This document shows positions 1-4,836 of a DNA stretch of 6,601 bases, piece by piece; position 1 is the first letter of the stretch, and the number at the start of each line of letters is the position of its first letter. The notes under the pieces are model-generated. The model ran no database searches and had not been told where the DNA came from. It saw nothing but the letters and a program-made list of their open reading frames with translations. Made by a program: the position numbers and the translations under genes. The DNA is from Chloroflexota bacterium. Lineage in GTDB: Archaea > Iainarchaeota > Iainarchaeia > Iainarchaeales > GCA-2688035. The stretch spans positions 1 to 6,601 of the forward strand of contig DAOWAC010000059.1 in NCBI GenBank assembly GCA_030634785.1, in the 5' to 3' direction.

Positions 1-476
1 ACTATGTTGTTGAAAAATACGGATTTCGCAAACTTGTAATGAGCGACGAGTTTGCAGAAGAACTTGCAAAGCAGGGCAGAAAAGATACTAAAATGAACCG
101 TGCTCTTATGGGAAAAAAATTAAGAGAAAAACTTGGTAATGATATTGTTGCCAAGATGGTTTTTGAAAAATCAAAAAAGAATAGATGGAAAAAGGTTGTT
201 TTTGTAGGACCAAGAAGTGTTAGTGAAATTGAATTTTTTATAAAAAATGCCCCTGGTTTTAAACTTGTAGCAATCAAAGCAGGAGAAGGAAAAAGGTTTG
301 ATAGGAAAAGTCTGAAGGATGGGCAAACAAAGAAAACTTTTTTTGAAAGAGACGAACATGATTCAACAGAATTCGAATTAGGCAAAGTTATTGCAATGGC
401 TAACCATACTATCGAAAATAATTCAACAATTGACGAATTACAAAAGGCAATAGACGGATTGATGCAGAACATTTAA
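1..476 (+). CDS. UPF0200-type nucleotide kinase (dephospho-CoA/adenylate kinase-like), 5'-truncated by the window edge
   Basis: The reading frame is open from base 3 to the TAA at 474-476, giving about 157 residues. Family members are roughly 180-190 residues and begin with a P-loop, so the missing N-terminus with GxxGxGKS lies before the window; the ATG at 39 (MSDEF...) is an internal Met. Visible family signatures in order are a helical segment with GKKLREKLGNDIVAKM, a strand and turn VVFVGPRSVSEIEFF (family form is usually a DGIRS-type motif followed by EVEFF), the ERD segment in FFERDEHDSTEFELG, and the C-terminal GKVIAMANHTIENNSTIDEL, which matches the family ending G-VIALADY-I-N-gt-eEL. 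Family knowledge: P-loop kinases related to dephospho-CoA kinase and adenylate kinase, cytosolic, physiological substrate not settled. The Asp of the DGIRS-like motif reads Val here. The next gene starts 36 bases downstream on the same strand, compatible with an operon. Confidence 0.8.
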   Translation, partial: YVVEKYGFRKLVMSDEFAEELAKQGRKDTKMNRALMGKKLREKLGNDIVAKMVFEKSKKNRWKKVVFVGPRSVSEIEFFIKNAPGFKLVAIKAGEGKRFDRKSLKDGQTKKTFFERDEHDSTEFELGKVIAMANHTIENNSTIDELQKAIDGLMQNI

Positions 477-512
477 AAACATCAAACTCTTTTTAGGTTT
501 AGGTGAAACTAA

Positions 513-1238
513 ATGGCAGATATAAACCAAACTATAAGCCAGTTTCTTGACAGCCTATACCAAGCACTTGTTGTAAATATCTGGGACGAATTTGTAAAAG
601 TTATTCCCGGAATTGTTGCAGCAATAATCATTGTACTTATTGGTTGGGTACTGGCAAGAATAATTAAGCAGATTGTAATCAAAATTTTGCAGAGCACAAA
701 GGTTGACAGTTGGATTGATGAACAAAACCTTACTGCGGCAATTGGAGGAAAAGAGGTTTCCGCTCTTATTGGAAGCCTAACAAAATGGTATGTTATGGGA
801 ATCTTCCTTGCACAAGCAGTAGGATGGTTAAATCTTGACATTTTCACAGTCTACCTTGAAAGAATTTTTGTGTTCTCTAACAGCAACCCAAGCCCGATAT
901 TTTTCTCGTTACTTGGCGGTGTTGTAGTAATGGTAGCAGGATTATTGGTTGCACGCTACTTCAGGAACCTTATTGAAGCAACAACATTCAAGATAAAGAA
1001 ACCACTAGGATTAATTGCAGAAGGAATTGTCCTGGTATTTTCTGGAATGCTTGCTTTAACATTAGTAGTTGGACCTGAAATAGCAAATGTGCTAATAAGC
1101 TTGATTGAGCTTTTCTTAACTCCGTTTATCCAAGCGTTTGCATGGGTGCTTGCAATAGTAGTAGGAATAAGCATTCTTGTAAATTCAAAGGGCGAACTTA
1201 GGAAAATTTCCTTAGAGTTAAAAAATGCAGTCAAGTAA
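513..1238 (+). CDS. Integral membrane protein with 'conserved TM helix' (MscS-associated) segments, no MscS pore domain
   Basis: The protein has 241 residues. The start ATG is preceded by AGGTGA (501-506), a good archaeal Shine-Dalgarno site six bases away. Hydrophobic segments lie at about residues 30-52, 83-105, 129-150, 165-187 and 205-223. The first pair reads IPGIVAAIIIVLIGWVLARI, then a basic stretch, VDSWID, and a Gly/Lys turn before the next helix. This is the pattern of the 'conserved TM helix' family (PF05552 type) that occurs at the N-terminus of some mechanosensitive channel proteins, and it seems to occur twice (second copy near GGVVVMVAGLLVARYFRNLI). The C-terminal beta domain of true MscS channels is absent, and the protein ends in a short basic tail. 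Likely a cytoplasmic-membrane protein. A channel or osmotic role is only inferred from family association. It is last in its unit, since a terminator follows directly. Confidence 0.75.
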   Translation: MADINQTISQFLDSLYQALVVNIWDEFVKVIPGIVAAIIIVLIGWVLARIIKQIVIKILQSTKVDSWIDEQNLTAAIGGKEVSALIGSLTKWYVMGIFLAQAVGWLNLDIFTVYLERIFVFSNSNPSPIFFSLLGGVVVMVAGLLVARYFRNLIEATTFKIKKPLGLIAEGIVLVFSGMLALTLVVGPEIANVLISLIELFLTPFIQAFAWVLAIVVGISILVNSKGELRKISLELKNAVK

Positions 1239-1239
1239 A

Positions 1240-1279
1240 AAAGGGGCTTTTAAAGCTCCTTCTTTTTTTCTTTTTTTTA
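1240..1279 (+). terminator. Hairpin plus T-tract terminator after the TM-helix gene
   Basis: GGGGCTT (1243-1249) pairs with AAGCTCC (1253-1259), including one G-T wobble, around a three-base loop. The stem is extended by A-T pairs at its foot. A nearly pure T run follows (1260-1279, interrupted by two C). It starts two bases after the TAA of the upstream gene. The hairpin resembles a bacterial intrinsic terminator, and the T-tract alone would also stop an archaeal RNA polymerase. Confidence 0.8.
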
Positions 1280-1300
1280 CTTTAAAACAGCCAATGGCAG

Positions 1301-1317
1301 AAATTAAATAAATTATT
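1301..1317 (+). promoter_or_regulatory. Candidate TATA box for the leader RNA/tRNA transcript
   Basis: AAATTAAATAAATTATT is the only strong TATA-like stretch between the preceding terminator and the tRNA. With the usual archaeal spacing of about 25 bases, transcription would begin near 1335-1345, just before the GC-rich structured stretch. No TATA-like sequence lies at the right distance for a start directly at the tRNA. The call rests on composition and spacing only. Confidence 0.4.
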
Positions 1318-1350
1318 AAACAATTCCCTGATTGAATTATCTTATCGCAA

Positions 1351-1425
1351 GCCACAGGCGAGCCTGTAGCATTGAGGTTCCACAAAAACCGAAGATGGTA
1401 CTTGTACTCGCCGGACGTGTCAGCG
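1351..1425 (+). ncRNA. Candidate structured leader RNA upstream of tRNA-Ile
   Basis: This stretch is about 55% G+C in a window that is otherwise near 35%, which in A+T-rich genomes often marks stable RNA. It folds into back-to-back hairpins. The first is 1351-1358 with 1363-1370 (loop CGAG, one C-A mismatch). The second is 1371-1379 with 1387-1396, where GGTT/AACC is flanked by GA on both sides, as in tandem sheared G-A pairs. The third is 1397-1400 with 1405-1408 (loop CTTG). The last is 1409-1414 with 1420-1425 (one C-A mismatch). An alternative long-range helix GGCGAG (1357-1362) with CTCGCC (1407-1412) excludes the first and third hairpins. No C/D boxes or 3' ACA were found, so it is not an obvious C/D or H/ACA guide RNA. 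RNase P cleavage of the tRNA would release it as a separate RNA. It could instead be a dispersed palindromic repeat. Confidence 0.35.
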
Positions 1426-1426
1426 A

Positions 1427-1500
1427 GGGTCCGTAGCTTAGTCTGGCAGAGCATTGGTCTTATACACCAAGGGTCAGGGGTTCAAATCCTCTCGGACCCA
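1427..1500 (+). tRNA. tRNA-Ile (anticodon UAU, reads AUA)
   Basis: A complete 74-base cloverleaf is present. The acceptor stem is GGGTCCG (1427-1433) with CGGACCC (1493-1499), and the discriminator is A1500. The D stem is GCTT (1436-1439) with GAGC (1449-1452). The anticodon stem is TTGGT (1454-1458) with ACCAA (1466-1470). The seven-base loop CTTATAC has U33 at 1460 and anticodon TAT at 1461-1463. The variable loop is GGGTC, and the T arm AGGGG/CCTCT has loop TTCAAAT and one G-T pair. No intron is needed and CCA is not encoded, as is common in archaea. UAU would read the Ile codon AUA directly. Most archaea use a CAU tRNA modified with agmatidine by TiaS for this codon, so the anticodon is notable. 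The gene for isoleucyl-tRNA synthetase lies about 300 bases downstream. Confidence 0.93.
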
Positions 1501-1501
1501 A

Positions 1502-1516
1502 TCCCCTTTTTGGGAG
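1502..1516 (+). terminator. Possible tRNA transcript terminator (T5 run within a short hairpin)
   Basis: Directly after the tRNA, TCCC (1502-1505) can pair with GGGA (1512-1515), and TTTTT at 1507-1511 falls in the loop. A T5 run can end archaeal transcription, but it is short. The same GGGAG could serve as a distant ribosome binding site for the small ORF at 1530. Confidence 0.35.
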
Positions 1517-1529
1517 AAAGCATTTTTGA

Positions 1530-1616
1530 ATGAAGAAAATTGCAAAAAAGCTAAGGCACAAAACAGCAAAAAAGAAAGCAGTTATTGGAGCAAAAGAAAA
1601 AAAATGGAAGAAATAG
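1530..1616 (+). CDS. Possible 28-residue lysine-rich peptide
   Basis: ATG at 1530 opens 28 codons ending in TAG. It starts MKKIAKKLRHKTAKKKAVIG and is strongly basic with no acidic residue until the end. A GGGAG (1512-1516) lies 13 bases upstream, a little far for a Shine-Dalgarno site. Near the end is an A8 run (1597-1604) whose last seven bases form A AAA AAA in the reading frame. A -1 slip there would enter a second frame starting MEEIDHKLDEMLFKI and ending at TGA 1649-1651, for a product of about 40 residues with a basic N-terminus and an amphipathic C-terminus. Because A-rich DNA yields Lys codons in any frame, this may be chance. I do not recognise a family. Low confidence. Confidence 0.25.
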   Translation: MKKIAKKLRHKTAKKKAVIGAKEKKWKK

Positions 1617-1660
1617 ACCACAAATTGGACGAAATGCTTTTTAAAATTTGATTCAAAACA

Positions 1661-1760
1661 AATTAAGAGAAAATATTGTACAGTATTTCAACTATAAATG
1701 CTAAAATTGCCTATTTTTGCCCAAAAAACAAATTACTTTAAAAGAATTAATTAAGAGAAA
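1661..1760 (+). repeat. 12-base direct repeat in the ileS upstream region
   Basis: AATTAAGAGAAA occurs at 1661-1672 and again at 1749-1760. The same 12-mer also occurs at 118-129 inside the first coding region, where it encodes part of KLREK, so the sequence could simply reflect the A-rich composition. Apart from this repeat, the near-palindrome at 1671 and the TATA candidate at 1776, I see nothing else in 1617-1805. Confidence 0.3.
1671..1688. promoter_or_regulatory. 18-base near-palindrome, candidate operator
   Basis: AAATATTGTACAGTATTT matches its reverse complement at 16 of 18 positions, centred on TGTACA. It lies about 120 bases upstream of ileS and about 25-30 bases after a TATA-like TTTTTAAAAT (1638-1647), so it could cover a transcription start. 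No regulator is identifiable from the sequence. Confidence 0.3.
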
Positions 1761-1770
1761 TTAGTCAACT

Positions 1771-1788
1771 GCGAATTTTTTAAAAAAA
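1771..1788 (+). promoter_or_regulatory. Candidate BRE/TATA promoter for a leaderless ileS transcript
   Basis: TTTTTTAAAAAAA (1776-1788), preceded by GCGAA (1771-1775) in the BRE position, is centred about 25 bases before the ATG at 1806. That is the spacing expected if transcription begins at the start codon itself. The lack of any Shine-Dalgarno sequence before ileS, in contrast to the genes at 513, 4837 and 5748, supports a leaderless mRNA. Confidence 0.4.
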
Positions 1789-1805
1789 GAAAAAATGTGT
1801 TAAAA

Positions 1806-4679
1806 ATGGTAAAAAAGAAGCTTTTGGAAGCATTTGACGGAAAAAAAGAGGAAGAAATAAGGCGTTTTTGGAAAAAGGACGGAATTCCTGAAAAAGCCAG
1901 AAAACAAAGCCAAAAACAAAAAGAATGCTTTTATTTTATGGATGGCCCGCCTTATGCAACAGGCCACATTCATATGGGAACAGCATTAAACAAGGTTTTG
2001 AAAGATGTGTCAATGCGTTCCAAAAGAATGCAGGGACTTAATGTTTTTGACAGACCAGGATATGACTGCCACGGAGTACCAACAGAAAAAAAAGTAGAAG
2101 AAAAACTAGGATTTGACAACAAACAACAAATTGAAGAATACGGAGTTGACAAATTTACAGACCAATGCAGACATTTTGCCACACAATTCATTGAAGTAAT
2201 GAATAAAGAATTTGACAATATTGGAGTCTGGATGGATTGGAAAAATCCCTACCTAACCCTTGACGACGATTACATTGAAGCAATCTGGAGCTCGTTCAAA
2301 AAAGCAGATGAAAAAGGACTTCTATACAACGGACTATACCCAGTGCATATTTGTCCAAGATGTGAAACAGTTGTTGCATTTAACGAAATTGAATATACAA
2401 AACAAACCGACGAAAGTATTTATGTAAAATTTCCAGTAAAAGACAAAAATGAAACTTTTCTTATAATCTGGACCACTACTCCATGGACTCTTCCAGGAAA
2501 CACAGGAGTAATGGTCAACCCAAATTTTGATTACGCTTTTGTAAAACTAAGCAATGGCGAAACATGGATTATTGCAGAAAAAAAAGTGCAAAGTTTAATG
2601 GATGCCATTGAAGCAGGATATGCAATTGAAAAAGTTGTCAAAGGAAAAGAACTTGAAGAAATGCAGTACAAAAATCCTTTGAGAAAAAAATTAAAATTAC
2701 CAGAACTTCCAAAAGCCTATAGAGTTGTCACGAGTGAAAGATATGTCAACCTTGAAGAAGGAACAGGATTAGTACACTGTGCTCCAGGACATGGAAAAGA
2801 AGATTATGAAGTCGGAAACAAAGCAGGACTCCCTGCAATTTCACCGGTTAAATTAAACGGATTGTTAAAAAACGAAGCAGGAAAGTATGCAGGAAAGAAA
2901 TGCAGAGTTGTTGACAAAGAAATTATAGAAGATTTAGAATATGACAAAATGCTTGTATACAAACACGGACACACACACGATTACCCAGTTTGCTGGAGAT
3001 GCAAAACCCCTCTTTTAATGCTAAGTGTAAAGCAATGGTTTTTACAAATCAGAAGCATTCAGGAAAAAATGCTTTCATTAAACAAAGAAGTCAACTGGGT
3101 TCCAACATGGATGAAGGACAGAATGCACAACTGGCTTGAAAGCATAAGTGACTGGCCAATTTCAAGAGCAAGATACTGGGGAACACCATTACCAATATGG
3201 ATTTGTAACAAATGCAAAAACAAAAAGGTTATTGGAAGCAGAAAAGAATTGAGTAAATTAAGCGGAGTAAAACAAATTGAAATGCACAAACCAGGAATTG
3301 ACAAAATTGAATTTGCATGCAACTGCGGAGGAACAATGAAAAGAGTTCCGGAAATACTTGATGTATGGTTTGACTCAGGAGTAAGCAGTTGGGCAGCATT
3401 AGGATATCCTGAAGAAAAAGAATGTTTTGAAAAATTCTGGCCAGCCAATTTAAACCTTGAAGGAACAGACCAATTCAGAGGATGGTGGAATTCACAATTG
3501 ATTCTTTCAACAATCTGCTTTGACAAAGCACCATTTGAAAATATTTTAGTACACGGAATTGTACTAGACCTTGAAAAGAAAAAAATGTCAAAAAGTGTTG
3601 GAAACATTGTACAACCAAAGGAAATAATTGAAAAATACAACAGAGATTATTTACGATACTATCTTGTAAACACAAGCAAGGGTGAAGACTTTGCATTTTC
3701 ATGGAACGCCTTCAAAGACATTCACCGTTTCTTCAACGTGCTATGGAACAGTTACAATTATGCATTAATTTACTTAGATTTGAATCTTGAAAAAGCAGAA
3801 AAAATTGACGAAAAGAAACTCAAAGTGGAAGACAAATGGATTATTAGTAAATTACACAGCATGACAGAAGAAGTACTAAACGCTTACAACAAATACACTT
3901 ACTCAAAAGCAACTGCGTCAATTGAAAACTTTGTAATGGAAGAACTAAGCAGAACCTATATTAAAATTGTAAGAGACCGAACAGAAGGAGAAGAAGCAAA
4001 AGCAGTAAGTCAAACAATGTCATACATAATTGACAAACTTCTAAGATTAATGTCACCAATAACCCCTCATATTACAGAATACTTTTACCAGCATTTAAAA
4101 GAAGAAAAAATGCCAGAATCTGTTCACCTTCTTAGCCTACCTGAATTTGACAGCAAAAAAGTAAACAAAAAACTCGAAGAAGAATTTGAAAAAGAAAAAC
4201 AGGTTGTACAAATCGTTCTTTCAATGAGAGAAGAAAACAAACTCAGAAGAAGATGGCCATTGAACGAACTTGTAATTGTTTCAAAAACAGGAAAAGAACT
4301 GAACAAAGTCAAAAACGTTATTGCAAGAAGCTGCAATGTCAAAAAAGTAGTACTTGACAAGAAAAAGCCAAAGAAAGGAAACTGGGCAGAAAAAGAATTT
4401 GAAAACTTAAAATTATTCCTAAACATTGACGCAGATGATGATTTGAAAGAAAACTGGGAACTACAAGAACTCAGAAGAAAAATTCAGTCTTTAAGAAAAG
4501 AAGCAAAACTAATGCCAGGACAAAAAACAAAAATAAGAATTGTCTGCAACAAACCAGAATTTTTAGAAAAATACAGAAAAGAAATTGAAGCAAGCACCAA
4601 TACAGAATTTGTTGAAACCAAAAAAAAGCCAACAGAAAAACTATTTGAAAGAAAGTTTGGCTTACAAATAATAAAATAA
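1806..4679 (+). CDS. ileS: Isoleucyl-tRNA synthetase, archaeal/eukaryotic type
   Basis: This class Ia synthetase charges tRNA-Ile with isoleucine in the cytosol. Starting at ATG 1806 it has 957 residues; a GTG three codons earlier (1797) is possible but has no ribosome site. Motifs in order: FMDGPPYATGHIHMGTALNK with the HIGH-type GHIHMG at 53-58; CPRC at 183-186; editing-domain TTTPWTLP at 223-230 and GTGLVHCAPGHGKEDY at 319-334, whose Asp333 corresponds to the conserved editing Asp; CWRC at 396-399; a zinc-type pair CNKC (467-470) and CNCGG (505-509); DVWFDSGVSSW from 519; GTDQFRGWW at 553-561; KMSKS at 593-597; and anticodon-domain RRRWPL at 814-819. All catalytic, editing and zinc motifs are intact. 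The C-terminus appears some 70-100 residues shorter than typical archaeal members of about 1,030-1,070. A tRNA-Ile gene lies just upstream. Very confident assignment. Confidence 0.97.
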   Translation: MVKKKLLEAFDGKKEEEIRRFWKKDGIPEKARKQSQKQKECFYFMDGPPYATGHIHMGTALNKVLKDVSMRSKRMQGLNVFDRPGYDCHGVPTEKKVEEKLGFDNKQQIEEYGVDKFTDQCRHFATQFIEVMNKEFDNIGVWMDWKNPYLTLDDDYIEAIWSSFKKADEKGLLYNGLYPVHICPRCETVVAFNEIEYTKQTDESIYVKFPVKDKNETFLIIWTTTPWTLPGNTGVMVNPNFDYAFVKLSNGETWIIAEKKVQSLMDAIEAGYAIEKVVKGKELEEMQYKNPLRKKLKLPELPKAYRVVTSERYVNLEEGTGLVHCAPGHGKEDYEVGNKAGLPAISPVKLNGLLKNEAGKYAGKKCRVVDKEIIEDLEYDKMLVYKHGHTHDYPVCWRCKTPLLMLSVKQWFLQIRSIQEKMLSLNKEVNWVPTWMKDRMHNWLESISDWPISRARYWGTPLPIWICNKCKNKKVIGSRKELSKLSGVKQIEMHKPGIDKIEFACNCGGTMKRVPEILDVWFDSGVSSWAALGYPEEKECFEKFWPANLNLEGTDQFRGWWNSQLILSTICFDKAPFENILVHGIVLDLEKKKMSKSVGNIVQPKEIIEKYNRDYLRYYLVNTSKGEDFAFSWNAFKDIHRFFNVLWNSYNYALIYLDLNLEKAEKIDEKKLKVEDKWIISKLHSMTEEVLNAYNKYTYSKATASIENFVMEELSRTYIKIVRDRTEGEEAKAVSQTMSYIIDKLLRLMSPITPHITEYFYQHLKEEKMPESVHLLSLPEFDSKKVNKKLEEEFEKEKQVVQIVLSMREENKLRRRWPLNELVIVSKTGKELNKVKNVIARSCNVKKVVLDKKKPKKGNWAEKEFENLKLFLNIDADDDLKENWELQELRRKIQSLRKEAKLMPGQKTKIRIVCNKPEFLEKYRKEIEASTNTEFVETKKKPTEKLFERKFGLQIIK

Positions 4680-4729
4680 GCAAAAAACAAATTGACTTCG
4701 AATAATGAAATAAACCCAAAAAAGACAAA

Positions 4730-4737
4730 TTTAAATA
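4730..4737 (+). promoter_or_regulatory. TATA box of the deoxyhypusine synthase unit
   Basis: TTTAAATA is a near-consensus archaeal box A, with A-rich AAAGACAAA in the BRE position. Standard spacing puts the transcription start near 4757-4762, giving a 5' leader of about 75 bases before the gene. Confidence 0.55.
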
Positions 4738-4744
4738 GGTTTTC

Positions 4745-4789
4745 AAGGCTAATTATCCTTATGTTTACTTTGCCAATTTAAGGCTAATT
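4745..4789 (+). repeat. 10-base direct repeat flanking the predicted start site
   Basis: AAGGCTAATT occurs at 4745-4754 and 4780-4789, 35 bases apart start to start. The first copy lies between the TATA box and the predicted start site, where archaeal repressors commonly bind, and the second is about 20 bases into the leader. It could be a paired operator. No regulator is identifiable. Confidence 0.4.
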
Positions 4790-4811
4790 TTCTAATTCAA
4801 CGGCAAACATA
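4760..4811 (+). promoter_or_regulatory. Leader hairpin with a six-codon ORF ahead of deoxyhypusine synthase
   Basis: TATG (4760-4763) pairs with CATA (4808-4811) and TTTGCC (4769-4774) pairs with GGCAAA (4802-4807). A five-base bulge TTTAC sits on one side and the loop is about 27 bases. ATG 4761 opens the peptide MFTLPI, ending at TAA 4779-4781, so its codons cover the 5' arm. The ATG sits about 27 bases from the TATA centre, where a leaderless start would fall. The structure ends 12 bases before the Shine-Dalgarno sequence of the main gene. Confidence 0.35.
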
Positions 4812-4823
4812 AGACCGCACTAA

Positions 4824-4828
4824 AGGAG
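4824..4828 (+). promoter_or_regulatory. Shine-Dalgarno site that fixes the deoxyhypusine synthase start
   Basis: AGGAG lies eight bases before ATG 4837. The upstream in-frame GTG at 4828 overlaps this site and is therefore unlikely to be the start. Confidence 0.75.
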
Positions 4829-4836
4829 TGTTTTTT

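Noticed and set aside
2..472. Minus-strand 156-codon frame opposite the kinase gene.
   Set aside because: It is a Phe/Ser/Leu-rich product opposite A-rich Lys/Glu codons, while the + strand encodes clear UPF0200 motifs.
1351..1425. Assignment of the structured leader as a C/D or H/ACA guide RNA, or a known riboswitch.
   Set aside because: No RTGATGA or CTGA boxes at the ends, no 3' ACA, and no recognisable riboswitch core.
1218..1454. Minus-strand frame whose middle reads like a real protein (for example EYKYHLRFLWNLNATG).
   Set aside because: It is antisense to the terminator, the structured leader and half of the tRNA, with no promoter or ribosome site. The non-repetitive peptide simply reflects the GC-rich RNA-like stretch, though a genomic repeat search would be worthwhile.
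1454..1651. A 65-codon + strand frame starting inside the tRNA.
   Set aside because: Its first 15 codons are tRNA anticodon and T-arm sequence and its start has no ribosome site. Only its last 15 codons, from ATG 1604, are kept as part of the possible frameshifted small ORF.
1797..1805. GTG start for ileS three codons before ATG 1806.
   Set aside because: No ribosome site supports it, and ATG 1806 fits both the TATA spacing and the usual family N-terminus.
3059..3640. Long minus-strand frame of 193 codons inside ileS.
   Set aside because: It is antisense to the best-supported gene in the window, encodes no recognisable motif, and arises from low stop frequency opposite biased codons.
4828..4836. 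GTG start three codons upstream of the deoxyhypusine synthase ATG.
   Set aside because: The GTG overlaps the Shine-Dalgarno AGGAG, which is correctly spaced for ATG 4837.
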